Numbered from the stretch's first letter, positions 6,059-16,183 are shown. The stretch is DNA of 23,943 nt from an uncultured Clostridium sp. (GCA_934746785.1 CAKVFO010000040.1:1-23943); one strand, 5' to 3'. Notes: generated from the sequence alone by a model not told the origin. Translations and numbers: made by a program.

Positions 6059-9000
6059 TTATTTTTTCTTTCTTCCTGTTACAAAAGCTATTACTCCAGC
6101 AACAATAGCTACTGCTGCTACTGCTCCTGCAAAAATTATACTGTCACCAGTTTTTGTTAATGAAGTAAATTTACTATCACCTTTAGAAATTGATGCATCT
6201 CCACTTGAATTGTTAGAATCAGAAACTTTATCTATTCCTGGTTTAGAACTACCTCCTGATTCTTCTATATCTTTTGCTTCTGCAATTGTAAACTTACCTA
6301 ACTTACTAGTTTTGAATTTAAATGTTGAACTTGTGTTATCAAATTCCCCATCAACTTCTTTCCATTCCTTGTTAGTTTCATCATAAATATAAGCTTTTAA
6401 TTTTGAAGTATCTTTACCATCTAATTCAGCTGCATCTAATTTAAATGCCACATTTAATTCATCATTTCCTAAATCAGCTATATCCTTACCATTATTAAGC
6501 TTCATTTCAAATACTTTTCCTACTGAATTTAATGATGATAATAAATCTTTATCTTCATATACCTTTTGGGTATAATCTAAACCATCTTTAATATTAGCTT
6601 TAACTAAATCTTTAAGCATAGTAACAGCTGCATTTGGTGTAACTACTACAGCACCCTTTTCTGAATCAGTAACCTTTAATATTACATTATCACTTGTTAA
6701 AGATTCAAATAGATAATTATCACCAGCTGGTTTAATATCATTATGTTTTAATACTTTCATATCTCCATCTGTAGATTCTACACAGTTTTGAGCTAATTTA
6801 AATGTCTTTTTAACAACATCACTCTTTAAGTCATCTTCATCTACTGCATAAGCTTCAACTGTATATTCTCCTTCTACATCTAAAGCTTCACCATTGTATT
6901 CTTTACCATTAACTAGAATTATTGCTTTAGCATCTTCTTCATTAACATCAGCTGTTAAAGTAACTGGTTCATAATAAGTTGTACCATCTACAACACCATT
7001 TAATGTAACTTCAGGTCTTACAGTTTTAATAGTAATATCTGCTTCAGATACATCTCCTACATTTCCTGCATAATCAACTGCTCTAGCATATACCTTAGAA
7101 GAAGCAGCAACTTCAAATTCATCTGTATACTTAACAAAGTTTACTCCATCAGTACTATATTCAATTCTATCTAATTGCTTTTCATCACTAGAAATTGCAA
7201 CTTTAACTGGTTTTCCCTTTGTATTTTCACCACTAACCTTAATTTGTGGTTTAGATGGAGCTGCTGTATCTAAAACCACTTGTAACTTATCTTCAATTAC
7301 ATTTCCATTAACATCGCTAGCTGCTATATCTATAGTATTATCTCCATCCACTAACTTAATTGCTTTAGAAAATGGTTTTACTATTCCTTCATCTGCCTTA
7401 ATAGGATCTCTATCACCTTCTGATATTCTCTCTCCATTTACATATAAGTAATATCCATATAAATTTTCTTTTAAGACACCATTTAATACAAAGTCTGCAT
7501 TATTAACATATACTTTATTATCATTTCGCATTATAATATCTTTTAATTCTATCTTAGGAGCTGTTTCATCATAGTAAACTTTATAAGAGTAATCAGCCAC
7601 TACTGTTTTATCAGTATCTTCTGCATATAAGTGAACCATATTTCTTCCTTCACTTACATTAAGATCATAAGTAAATGTTAAATCATCATTAACAGAAACT
7701 TTTTCATTATTAATCTTTATAGTATCTACCTTTTTACTAGCATGTCCTTTTACAGTATAAACTCCATTTTTAAGGTCGCTCTTATTAAAATATTGAGCTG
7801 CTGAAAGATTATCTAATGCTACAGTTAATTCTCCTGCTTCATCACCTTTCATAACTAAGTATTCCTTAGCTGTTTTATTTCCTGCTTCATCTACTGCTAT
7901 AACTTGAATTTTATTTAATCCATTATTTAATTTAACTTTAGTAGTTCCTTCATTTGCCTCATTAAGTGCCACTTCAGATTCAGCTTCTCCATTAACTACT
8001 TTCACAATACATTTAGTATCATCATTTATAGCTATATCTAAATTTAATTCACTATCGTTTGTTGTATAATATGGAGCTTTGTCAGTAAGTTTTTGCTTAA
8101 CTGTAATATCTGGATTCTTTCTATCTAATATAACCTTGTATTCTTTATCAAGAACTACCTTTCCATCTTTATCTTCAGCATATACCTTAACTGAATTTTC
8201 TCCATCCTTAACCTCTACAGCTGTTTCAAAATAATTATTTTCGAAATCAACATCTTTTCCATTTATCTGAAGTTTCTTTAAGTCATTTCCTGCTGTACCT
8301 TTAATAAGGAATTTACCATCCTTAAGGTCCTTTTCCCCAATAACTGTTCTATCTTGAAGACCTGATATTGCAACAGTTTTTAAGACTTCCGCCTTTTCCT
8401 TTGATTCTGCAACAGTCATATTTCCTGCATTATCTGAAACTGCAACACTTATATTATTAACTTCACCATCTGCAAATGGAATATCTGTAGAATATACACC
8501 ATCTGTCTCAGTAACCTTTGAAGATTCTACATCTACAACCTTACCGTTTACTGATACTTCATATACTGGTGCTATTTTTGAGCCGCCTTCATTATCAGAT
8601 GCTTCCCATGATAATTTATAATGATTTTCACCTTTATCATCAGTATACTTTTCTACACCTTTAATCTTTGCAGTAGGTGCTGCTGTATCAATTTTAACTG
8701 GTAAATCTAATTCTTGTTCTTTTGCATTTTCTAATTCAACTTTAGATTTTATTCTTACAGTATATTGTCCATCTTCAGCCTTTACATATTTTCCTGTAGA
8801 TGAATCATAAAGAGTACCGTCCCACATAGCTGAACTTAAGATATTTGGAGCGAATCCATCTTCTAATATATTCTTTCTTATATTAGAAGTTTGTAATAAT
8901 TCTCTTACAACATTACCTTCACTATCTAAAACTTCTACTTTTAATTCTTTTGCATTTCTTAAGAAGAATAAAGCTGGAATAACATCATCTTTAACCCCAT

Positions 9001-11566
9001 CACCATTTGGCGAGAAAGCTACTCTATCATTATCAATATATTCTTGTCCATTTTTCACATATGTACCATAAAGATTATGACTCTTAGATACTAAACCAGT
9101 AACCCCTATAAGACTATCATCTGTGTTTTCATAGTTTGGAATATCTATAATACTTTCTTTACTCCAATCACCATAGAACCCCATGAATGGTACACTTAAA
9201 GAAGGTGCATCTTCACTTGTACTTTCAAAATTTAAATATCCTTCTACAAATCTATCTATTTCTTCTTTATCAGAAATATTTAAAGTAACTTTTACTGTAG
9301 CTGTACTTCCTGCCTCTACTGTAATTGAAGACTTGTCAAATTTAGCCACAGATTTATCCAATACAACTTCATGAATTAAATTATTATCCACAGTTTCTCC
9401 ATATACTTTTTCATCCTTTAAGTTATATGTAACAGCTTTATCACCATAATTCGTAAGCTTTAATTCAAATGTAGTAGTATTTCCCACTTCTTTAAGAGCA
9501 GCTGCTCCTTTTCCATCTTTATACTGAATAAGTACATTATTATTTATTGCATTTTCAACTTGAAGAAGTCCTGCTCCTTGTCTTCTTGTTGAATATGGTA
9601 TAGCACCTTCACTATCATATTTATCAATCATAGGAGTCGCAGTATTCATTGCAGTAGTCTTAACATAATTTACTAATTCACTACCTGAAAGGCTTGGATA
9701 TTTTTTCTTAACAGCCTGCATAATAAGCGCTTCAGTTCCTGAAGTATTTGGGGCTGCCATAGATGTACCACTCATACTTTGATATGAATTATTATTAGCT
9801 AAAGAATAGATATCTCCTCCTGGTGCAGTTACTTCCGGCTTAAACTCTAAATCTGAAGTTGCTCCCCATGAAGTATATTGTGACATATCATTTGCATCTA
9901 CATTTTCTGAAGCTAAGGTTTCATTAGCTAAATTTAAGTTAAAAGTATTATCTCCATCATTAATAAGTTTTTTAATTTCTTCACCTTGAGTATGACCAAT
10001 ACTTATTACTGGTTTCTTAACATTGTCTACACTCATACTTATAGTTTCGTCTCCACCTGAAGCATGGTTATATATAATAACTCCAGCTGCATTGTTTGCT
10101 ATAGCATTATCATATTTTTCTTGGAATGTAACTCCTCCTCTTTGAATAAGAGCAATCTTTCCAGTTAATTCTTTCCCAGCAAAATCTGAAACATCACCTA
10201 AATTACAATCAACTAATTCAAACTTTCCATTCATTCCACCTACATACTTCATTGCAGGACTGTTATATTGTAATTTCTTTTCTACTCCCCCTTCAGTTTT
10301 ATAATTAAAAGCTGAACATGTAACATTTGTGTTTTCCATAGATGCTACCGATAAACTTGATGCTGCTGTAGATGGTGAACCTACTGTACTTGTATCTTTA
10401 AGTCCAAGTAAGTTTTTTGGTTGACTCCAAGAATCTGTTTGTGTTGATGTAGCTGAGTTTCCAGCTGATATTACACAAATAACTCCTGCATCAGTAGCTC
10501 TTTGTACTGCTTGATTTTCAGGATCATTAGCATCAGTAAATCCTGAAGTTGAACCTAAACTCATATTAATTACATCTGCTCCAAGTTTAACAGAATCTTC
10601 GATAGCAGCTATAATATCATCATCATAAGCTGAACTTGTTCCTGGATTATTAGTAAATACCTTCATTGCTAAAAGCTGCGCCTCTGGAGCTACCCCTTTT
10701 ATTCCATCAACAGCACCTTCTGAATTTTCTTCAGCATTAGCAGCTACTATACCAGCTACGTGCATACCATGCATACTTCCTGTATCTATAACATTTGTAT
10801 TTTCATCAGCATAATTATATCCAAAAGGAACCTTATCACTAAAATATTCTCCATAACCTAGTGTACTTATATTTTCATTTACTTCTGACTCCTTTAATTT
10901 TGTAGCTGTTGTATCTATATTTTTTAAATCCTTATGTCTATAATCTATACCTGTATCAATTATAGATACAACCATTCCTTCGCCTTTATATCCTAAGTCA
11001 TTCCATACATCTGTAACTTTTGTAATATCCTTTGCATATTGCATATCTGTATTATAAGATCTTACTTCAGTTACACATTTAACTCCGTTAATTCTACTTA
11101 ATGCTTCTACATTTTTTCTTTTAGTACTTATTGAAAAACCATTTACTAAATAACCAAAACTTCTTCTTACTTGTGTTCCAGTAATTTTTTCTGCTTCTTC
11201 AATAACATTTCCTTGAGAATTTTTTATTACTTCTTCATCAGCTTTTACCGAATCAGTATAATCTGTACCATCTGTTCCCTCAATTGCTGGTGCTTCATTT
11301 AATTGAACAATAACTCTTATCTCTTCTTCAGGATCTTTGTTATTATTTCCATTTTCATTTAAAGAATTATTTTTATAAGAATTACTTTTTGAATAATTAG
11401 AATTGTTATCTTCATACTTATCTATCTTTTCTCTTAACAATTCTTTTAATTCAGCTTGAGATACATCCCCAGCTCTAGCAGTCAATACACCATTATTGAA
11501 AATAACGAAGAAAGATAATGAAACTGCCGTAATCATCGAAATAAACTTTTTGTCTCTTCTTTTCAT
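6059..11566 (-). CDS. Secreted subtilisin-like cell-envelope serine protease (lactocepin/C5a-peptidase type)
   Basis: An 1835-residue exported S8 protease, numbered from the start at 11566. Signal peptide 1-33 (KRRDKK, hydrophobic core, ARA cleavage). I9-like propeptide about 80-170. Catalytic domain with D204 (SIIDTGIDYRHKDL), H266 (HGMHVAG), oxyanion N370 (SAGNSA) and S602 (SGTSMAAP). A PA domain is inserted at about 445-540 (GKIALIQRGG). Fn3-like domain about 700-840. Several Ig/Fn3-like repeats follow, recognisable by recurring DTAAP or DETAP linkers. The C-terminus has LTKTGD at 1803, a hydrophobic helix and RKKK, a variant wall-sorting signal. ATG 11566 has GGGGGA upstream and a promoter at 11604-11632. 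An in-frame ATG 37 codons earlier (11677) lies upstream of that promoter and would bury the signal peptide, so it is rejected. Likely degrades host or environmental proteins. Confidence 0.95.
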   Translation of the reverse strand: MKRRDKKFISMITAVSLSFFVIFNNGVLTARAGDVSQAELKELLREKIDKYEDNNSNYSKSNSYKNNSLNENGNNNKDPEEEIRVIVQLNEAPAIEGTDGTDYTDSVKADEEVIKNSQGNVIEEAEKITGTQVRRSFGYLVNGFSISTKRKNVEALSRINGVKCVTEVRSYNTDMQYAKDITKVTDVWNDLGYKGEGMVVSIIDTGIDYRHKDLKNIDTTATKLKESEVNENISTLGYGEYFSDKVPFGYNYADENTNVIDTGSMHGMHVAGIVAANAEENSEGAVDGIKGVAPEAQLLAMKVFTNNPGTSSAYDDDIIAAIEDSVKLGADVINMSLGSTSGFTDANDPENQAVQRATDAGVICVISAGNSATSTQTDSWSQPKNLLGLKDTSTVGSPSTAASSLSVASMENTNVTCSAFNYKTEGGVEKKLQYNSPAMKYVGGMNGKFELVDCNLGDVSDFAGKELTGKIALIQRGGVTFQEKYDNAIANNAAGVIIYNHASGGDETISMSVDNVKKPVISIGHTQGEEIKKLINDGDNTFNLNLANETLASENVDANDMSQYTSWGATSDLEFKPEVTAPGGDIYSLANNNSYQSMSGTSMAAPNTSGTEALIMQAVKKKYPSLSGSELVNYVKTTAMNTATPMIDKYDSEGAIPYSTRRQGAGLLQVENAINNNVLIQYKDGKGAAALKEVGNTTTFELKLTNYGDKAVTYNLKDEKVYGETVDNNLIHEVVLDKSVAKFDKSSITVEAGSTATVKVTLNISDKEEIDRFVEGYLNFESTSEDAPSLSVPFMGFYGDWSKESIIDIPNYENTDDSLIGVTGLVSKSHNLYGTYVKNGQEYIDNDRVAFSPNGDGVKDDVIPALFFLRNAKELKVEVLDSEGNVVRELLQTSNIRKNILEDGFAPNILSSAMWDGTLYDSSTGKYVKAEDGQYTVRIKSKVELENAKEQELDLPVKIDTAAPTAKIKGVEKYTDDKGENHYKLSWEASDNEGGSKIAPVYEVSVNGKVVDVESSKVTETDGVYSTDIPFADGEVNNISVAVSDNAGNMTVAESKEKAEVLKTVAISGLQDRTVIGEKDLKDGKFLIKGTAGNDLKKLQINGKDVDFENNYFETAVEVKDGENSVKVYAEDKDGKVVLDKEYKVILDRKNPDITVKQKLTDKAPYYTTNDSELNLDIAINDDTKCIVKVVNGEAESEVALNEANEGTTKVKLNNGLNKIQVIAVDEAGNKTAKEYLVMKGDEAGELTVALDNLSAAQYFNKSDLKNGVYTVKGHASKKVDTIKINNEKVSVNDDLTFTYDLNVSEGRNMVHLYAEDTDKTVVADYSYKVYYDETAPKIELKDIIMRNDNKVYVNNADFVLNGVLKENLYGYYLYVNGERISEGDRDPIKADEGIVKPFSKAIKLVDGDNTIDIAASDVNGNVIEDKLQVVLDTAAPSKPQIKVSGENTKGKPVKVAISSDEKQLDRIEYSTDGVNFVKYTDEFEVAASSKVYARAVDYAGNVGDVSEADITIKTVRPEVTLNGVVDGTTYYEPVTLTADVNEEDAKAIILVNGKEYNGEALDVEGEYTVEAYAVDEDDLKSDVVKKTFKLAQNCVESTDGDMKVLKHNDIKPAGDNYLFESLTSDNVILKVTDSEKGAVVVTPNAAVTMLKDLVKANIKDGLDYTQKVYEDKDLLSSLNSVGKVFEMKLNNGKDIADLGNDELNVAFKLDAAELDGKDTSKLKAYIYDETNKEWKEVDGEFDNTSSTFKFKTSKLGKFTIAEAKDIEESGGSSKPGIDKVSDSNNSSGDASISKGDSKFTSLTKTGDSIIFAGAVAAVAIVAGVIAFVTGRKKK

Positions 11567-11603
11567 CGAAACAATCCCCCTTTTTCTATTTCTATTATTG
11601 TTA

Positions 11604-11632
11604 ATTTTACATGTTTTATGTTTAATTGTAAA
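11604..11632 (-). promoter_or_regulatory. Promoter of the protease gene, decides the start codon
   Basis: TTTACA (11632-11627) and TAAAAT (11609-11604) with a 17-bp spacer on the minus strand. Transcription would begin near 11597, leaving a leader of about 30 bases with GGGGGA before ATG 11566. It excludes the upstream in-frame ATG at 11677 from the transcript. Confidence 0.7.
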
Positions 11633-11717
11633 TATTTTTTTGAATTTCCTTTTTATTTTTTTGATTTTTATCATCAAACATTAAATTTTTTTATTTTTCC
11701 ATCATTGTTTCTATACA

Positions 11718-11768
11718 CAAAAAATACCTGCAAATAAAATGTATAAAAAACATTCTATCTGCAGGTAT
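11718..11768 (-). terminator. Terminator of thiC
   Basis: ATACCTGCA (11724-11732) and TGCAGGTAT (11760-11768) form the base of a long stem, continued by imperfect pairing of AATGT with ACATT. Six T follow on the minus strand. It lies 17 bp past the thiC stop. Confidence 0.85.
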
Positions 11769-11784
11769 CTTTTTAATTTTTCTA

Positions 11785-13092
11785 TTAATCTCTTAAAATA
11801 TTTAAATCTTCACCATTTAAAATCTTTTTCATAGTTCTCATAGAGCACATTTTCCCACACATGGTACAACTCTCTTCATCATGCGGACTTGATTCTTTTC
11901 TATATCTTTTAGCCTTTTCTTTATCTAATGCCAAATCAAACATAGCTTCCCAATCTAAATCAGCTCTTGCTTTACTCATAGCATTATCCCACTCTCTTGC
12001 TCCCTGTATGCCCTTAGCAATATCTGCTGCATGAGCTGCTATTTTAGCTGCTATAATTCCTTCCTTCATATCATTTAAATCTGGAAGTCTTAAATGTTCA
12101 GCTGGTGTTACATAACATAAGAAATCAGCACCATAAGTTGCTGCAATAGCTCCTCCAATTGCTGAAGTTATATGATCATAACCTGGTGCAATATCAGTAA
12201 CTAATGGTCCAAGCACATAGAAAGGTGCTCCATGACATAATTTTTTTTGTAATTGCATATTAGTTTTTATTTCGTTTAACGCCATATGTCCTGGTCCTTC
12301 AATTATAACTTGTACATTTTTTTCCCAAGCTCTTTTTGTAAGTTCTCCAAGAGTTATAAGTTCTTTAATTTGACTTGCATCAGTAGAATCATTTATAGAC
12401 CCTGGTCTTAATGCATCTCCTAGAGAAATTGTAATATCATACTTAGCACATATATCTAATAATTCATCATAGTATTCATAAAATGGATTTTCTTTATTAT
12501 TAAGTTCCATCCACGCAAACAATAATGAGCCTCCTCTTGAAACAATATGAGTTAATCTTTTATTTCTCTTAACTGTTTCTGCCGTTTCTCTATTTAATCC
12601 AGCATGTATAGTAATAAAATCAACACCATCCATTCCATGCTTATCAACTACATCTAAAAATTCCTTTGCTGTTATGTCTTTAAGTTCTTTATCATAGAAC
12701 CCAACTGCATCATATATAGGAACTGTTCCAAGCATAGCTGTAGACATATCAACTATCTTCTTTCTCATTCCTTCTGTTTTTCCATAGTTTGATAAATCCA
12801 TAATTGCTTCTGCCTTCATATCTAAAGCTGTTTTTACTTTTTCTAATTCTTTTTCACAATTAGGGCAATCCTTTGATATACCCAAATTAACATTAATCTT
12901 AGTTCTAAGCCCTTCTCCAATCCCCTCTGGATCTAGATTTTTATGATTCCTATTTGCTGGTATAGCTACTTTTCCTTCAGCAATTAAATTTCTTAATACC
13001 TCTACATCCATTCTTTCCTTATCTGCAACTATAGTCATTTCTTTAGTTATAATACCCTTTTTAGCTGCATCCATTTGAGTTGTATAATTCAT
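11785..13092 (-). CDS. thiC: Phosphomethylpyrimidine synthase ThiC
   Basis: Radical SAM enzyme that converts 5-aminoimidazole ribotide to HMP-phosphate, the pyrimidine half of thiamine, in the cytosol. The 435-residue length matches the short anaerobic form that lacks the long N-terminal extension of E. coli ThiC. Recognisable blocks are IPANRNHKNLDPEGIGEGLR, DFITIHAGLNRETAE, EGPGHMALNEI and YDHITSAIGGAIAA. The cluster-binding cysteines lie at the C-terminus, C409, C412 and C416, as CTMCGKMC (CX2CX3C). ATG 13092 was chosen because AGGGGGAG sits 5 bases upstream; the longer in-frame ATG at 13137 adds 15 unrelated residues with no ribosome binding site. A TPP riboswitch upstream controls it. 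No other thiamine genes are in the window. Confidence 0.97.
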   Translation of the reverse strand: MNYTTQMDAAKKGIITKEMTIVADKERMDVEVLRNLIAEGKVAIPANRNHKNLDPEGIGEGLRTKINVNLGISKDCPNCEKELEKVKTALDMKAEAIMDLSNYGKTEGMRKKIVDMSTAMLGTVPIYDAVGFYDKELKDITAKEFLDVVDKHGMDGVDFITIHAGLNRETAETVKRNKRLTHIVSRGGSLLFAWMELNNKENPFYEYYDELLDICAKYDITISLGDALRPGSINDSTDASQIKELITLGELTKRAWEKNVQVIIEGPGHMALNEIKTNMQLQKKLCHGAPFYVLGPLVTDIAPGYDHITSAIGGAIAATYGADFLCYVTPAEHLRLPDLNDMKEGIIAAKIAAHAADIAKGIQGAREWDNAMSKARADLDWEAMFDLALDKEKAKRYRKESSPHDEESCTMCGKMCSMRTMKKILNGEDLNILRD

Positions 13093-13162
13093 AACACTCC
13101 CCCTACTTTCACTTTTTTTTATAAACAGGGTAAACAAAAATTAAAAGTGTAGTACTATACTT

Positions 13163-13187
13163 AAAAAAGCCCGCTATTAAGCAAGCT
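13163..13187 (-). terminator. Riboswitch-controlled terminator upstream of thiC
   Basis: Minus-strand AGCTTGC and GCGGGCT (two G-U pairs) close around TTAATA, followed by T6 (complement of A13163-A13168). It lies between the TPP aptamer and thiC, so it is the expression platform: TPP binding should favour this hairpin. Confidence 0.8.
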
Positions 13188-13212
13188 AAGTTCTTAATCA
13201 CTTTTTTTTCGC

Positions 13213-13291
13213 TTCCCTACGTTGGTTCTAACCACCTCAGGTTTAAAGAGTTAGGATAAAATCCTTCTCAGCCAAACTTTGGCACCCCTAG
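13213..13291 (-). ncRNA. TPP (THI element) riboswitch aptamer
   Basis: The minus strand reads CTAGGGGTGCC, then GGCTGAGA, ACCTGA, GGTTAGAACC and AACGTAGGGAAG in order. These are the conserved blocks of the THI box that binds thiamine pyrophosphate. Together with the terminator downstream it should shut off thiC when thiamine is plentiful. Confidence 0.96.
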
Positions 13292-13302
13292 CTTACGGCT
13301 AT

Positions 13303-13331
13303 ATAATACTATATTATAAACCTCTTTTCAA
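13303..13331 (-). promoter_or_regulatory. thiC promoter
   Basis: TTGAAA (13331-13326) and TATTAT (13308-13303) with a 17-bp spacer on the minus strand. Transcription would start just before the riboswitch aptamer. Confidence 0.7.
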
Positions 13332-13380
13332 TATTTTAACTTTATTAATAATTTAAAACACCTAAATAAAATACTACAAT

Positions 13381-13413
13381 AAAAAACTGCCCTAAAATTA
13401 TTTTAGGACAGTT
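13381..13413 (-). terminator. adhE terminator
   Basis: AACTGTCCTAAAA and TTTTAGGGCAGTT arms with a 3-base loop (13385-13413), followed by T6 on the minus strand. It lies about 35 bp after the adhE stop. Confidence 0.9.
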
Positions 13414-13449
13414 TCATTATTTATTTTAAATTAATTTGTTATGGTCTAA

Positions 13450-16077
13450 TTATTTCTTTTTGCTGCTTTTCTTTGAATCTTTTTTAGCAGCTTCTTTTCC
13501 ATTGAATGCGTTTATATACATTTCTTTTATTTCGCTCATTAATGGATATCTTGGATTAGCACCTGTACATTGATCATCAAATGCTTGTTCTACCATTTCA
13601 TCAATATTAGCATAGAATTTTTCTTCATCTACTCCAGCTGCTTTAATTGATTTTGGCATTTCAACTTTAGCCTGTAATTCTTCTATAGCCTTAATTAATA
13701 AGTCTATCTTTTCTTCTTCAGTATTTCCACCTAAGTTTAATGCATCAGCTATCTTAGCATATCTTGAGCCTGCATTTGGATATTTGTATTGAGCAAATGC
13801 AGCTTGCTTAGTTGGAGCATTGCATGAGTTAAACTTAACTACTTCTGTTAATAATAATGAATTAGCCATACCATGTGGTAAGTGATGGAATGCACCTAAC
13901 TTATGAGCCATTGAGTGACATACTCCTAAGAATGCATTACTAAATGCCATACCTGCCATACATGATGCGTTAGCCATCATTTCTCTAGCTTCAACATTTG
14001 TAGTTCCTTCTGAGTAAGCTAATGGTAAGTATTCAAATACTAACTTAATAGCTTCTATAGCTAATCCATTTGTAAATTCAGATGCCATAATTGATACATA
14101 TGCTTCCATGGCATGAACTAATACGTCTATACCAGCACAAGCTGTTAATCCCTTAGGTGAAGTCATCATAAGTTCTGGATCTACGATTGCCATATCTGGA
14201 GTTAATTCGTAGTCAGCTAATGGATACTTAATTCCTGTTTCTTGATCAGTTATAACTGCGAATGGAGTTACTTCTGAACCAGTACCAGCTGAAGTTGCAA
14301 TTGAAACCATCATTGCTTTATCACCCATATGAGGGAATTTGTATATTCTCTTTCTGATATCCATGAATCTCATAGCTAAATCTTCGAATCTTACTTCTGG
14401 ATGTTCATACATTACCCACATAATCTTAGCAGCATCCATTGCTGATCCACCACCAAGAGCGATAATTACGTCTGGTTCGAAATCTGCCATTTCCTTAGCT
14501 CCTGCTTGTGCACATGCAAGTGTTGGATCTGGTTCAACATCACAGAATACTTTATATTGAATTCCGTTCTTTTCTAATACATCTGTAATTTTCTTAGTAT
14601 ATCCAAAATTGAATAAGAATTTATCTGTTACTATGAATGCTTTCTTCTTACCCATGTCATGTAATTCTTCTAAAGCAAATGGTAAACATCCATATTTGAA
14701 GTAAACTTTTTCTGGAACTCTAAACCAAAGCATATTTTCTCTCCTTCTAGCTACAGTCTTAACATTTATTAAGTGTTTTGGACCAACATTTTCTGAAACT
14801 GAGTTTCCTCCCCAAGATCCGCATCCAAGAGTTAATGATGGTGCTAATCTAAAGTTGAATAAATCACCTATAGCCCCTTGTGATGATGGCATGTTGATAA
14901 GTGTTCTAGAAGTCTTCATTCTGTTTCCAAATTCACTTATTCTATCTTTATTAGCTTCGTTAGTATAAAGAATTGAAGTGTGTCCCATTCCACCGTAAGC
15001 TAATAATGCTTCAGCTTTTTCTAATCCTTCATTAAAATCTTTAACCTTGTACATAGCAAGTACTGGAGATAATTTTTCGTGTGATAATGGTTCTTCTGAT
15101 CCTATCTTAGATACTTCTGCTACTAATATTTTAGCGTTCTTTGGCACTTCTACTCCCGCAAGCTTAGCTATATCATAAGCTGAGTGTCCAACCATATCTG
15201 CATTTAAAGCACCTTTATCATTTAAAACTATCTTTCTTACCTTAACTACTTCATCAGCATTTAATACATATGCACCTCTATCAGCTAATTCTTTCTTAAC
15301 AGCATCATATACACTTTCAACAACTACTATTGATTGTTCTGATGCACAGATAACTCCGTTATCAAATGTTTTTGAAAGTAATATTGAATTTGCAGCCATT
15401 TTTATATCAGCTGTTTCATCTATTATTGCTGGGCTGTTACCTGCTCCAACTCCTAATGCTGGAGTTCCTGATGAGTAAGCAGCCTTAACCATTCCTGGAC
15501 CACCTGTTGCTAATATTATGTCTGACTCAGCCATAACTTGTTGTGATAATTCAACTGAAGGCTCATCTATCCATCCAATAATTCCTTCTGGAGCTCCTGC
15601 CTTAACAGCTGCTTCTAAAACAGTTCTAGCTGCTTCTATTGTAGAATTCTTAGCTCTTGGATGTGGAGAAATTATAATTGCATTTCTGCTTTTTAAAGCT
15701 ATTAATGTTTTGAATATTGCTGTTGATGTTGGGTTAGTAGTTGGTACTATTGCCGATACTACTCCAATTGGTTCAGCAATCTTTGTTACTCCAAATACAT
15801 TATCTTCTTCTATAACTCCACAAGTTTTTAAATCTTTATATTGATTATATATATATTCAGCTGCAAAATGGTTCTTTATAACTTTGTCTTCAACAATTCC
15901 CATGCCTGTTTCTTCAACTGCCATCTTTGCAAGTCTAATTCTAGCATTATTTGCAGCTAATGCTGCTTGTCTAAATATCTCATCTACTTGTTCTTGTGAA
16001 TAAGCAGCAAATTTCTTTTGTGCTTCTCTTAATTGCTTAATTCTTTCTGTTAATTCTTGTGAATTTGTTACTTTCAT
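13450..16077 (-). CDS. adhE: Bifunctional aldehyde/alcohol dehydrogenase AdhE
   Basis: An 875-residue fermentative enzyme reducing acetyl-CoA to acetaldehyde and then ethanol with NADH; the family forms spirosomes in the cytosol. The N-terminal CoA-acylating aldehyde dehydrogenase (about 1-440) has VPTTNPTSTAIF, GVGAGNSPAIID and catalytic C244 in NGVICASEQS. The C-terminal iron alcohol dehydrogenase (about 455-860) has the nucleotide loop GGGSAMDAAK and metal-ligand segments GIDVLVHAME and MAHKLGAFHHLPHG. Length matches E. coli AdhE (891), with a lysine-rich tail KKDSKKSSKKK instead. AGGAGG at 16086-16091 sets the start. Its own promoter and terminator flank it, so it is monocistronic. A Rex-like palindrome lies farther upstream. 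Confidence 0.98.
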   Translation of the reverse strand: MKVTNSQELTERIKQLREAQKKFAAYSQEQVDEIFRQAALAANNARIRLAKMAVEETGMGIVEDKVIKNHFAAEYIYNQYKDLKTCGVIEEDNVFGVTKIAEPIGVVSAIVPTTNPTSTAIFKTLIALKSRNAIIISPHPRAKNSTIEAARTVLEAAVKAGAPEGIIGWIDEPSVELSQQVMAESDIILATGGPGMVKAAYSSGTPALGVGAGNSPAIIDETADIKMAANSILLSKTFDNGVICASEQSIVVVESVYDAVKKELADRGAYVLNADEVVKVRKIVLNDKGALNADMVGHSAYDIAKLAGVEVPKNAKILVAEVSKIGSEEPLSHEKLSPVLAMYKVKDFNEGLEKAEALLAYGGMGHTSILYTNEANKDRISEFGNRMKTSRTLINMPSSQGAIGDLFNFRLAPSLTLGCGSWGGNSVSENVGPKHLINVKTVARRRENMLWFRVPEKVYFKYGCLPFALEELHDMGKKKAFIVTDKFLFNFGYTKKITDVLEKNGIQYKVFCDVEPDPTLACAQAGAKEMADFEPDVIIALGGGSAMDAAKIMWVMYEHPEVRFEDLAMRFMDIRKRIYKFPHMGDKAMMVSIATSAGTGSEVTPFAVITDQETGIKYPLADYELTPDMAIVDPELMMTSPKGLTACAGIDVLVHAMEAYVSIMASEFTNGLAIEAIKLVFEYLPLAYSEGTTNVEAREMMANASCMAGMAFSNAFLGVCHSMAHKLGAFHHLPHGMANSLLLTEVVKFNSCNAPTKQAAFAQYKYPNAGSRYAKIADALNLGGNTEEEKIDLLIKAIEELQAKVEMPKSIKAAGVDEEKFYANIDEMVEQAFDDQCTGANPRYPLMSEIKEMYINAFNGKEAAKKDSKKSSKKK

Positions 16078-16154
16078 AGTTGTACCTCCTAAAAGTGGTT
16101 TGCACTTTATTCTATGCTTTTGTTTGGTATTTATTTATCAATCTTTATGTATTC

Positions 16155-16183
16155 ATTTTATGATATAGTTAAATTTTTGTCAA
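16155..16183 (-). promoter_or_regulatory. adhE promoter
   Basis: Consensus TTGACA (16183-16178) and TAAAAT (16160-16155) with a 17-bp spacer on the minus strand. It gives a leader of about 70 bases to the adhE start. Confidence 0.75.

Noticed and set aside
11567..11677. N-terminal extension of the protease (37 lysine-rich codons)
   Set aside because: Contains the likely promoter and leader; no ribosome binding site at 11677.
15518..15844. Plus-strand frame of 108 codons within adhE (and similar ones antisense to the protease, PHP and DUF1002 genes)
   Set aside because: Antisense shadows of strongly coding genes, with no ribosome binding site and no recognisable protein pattern.
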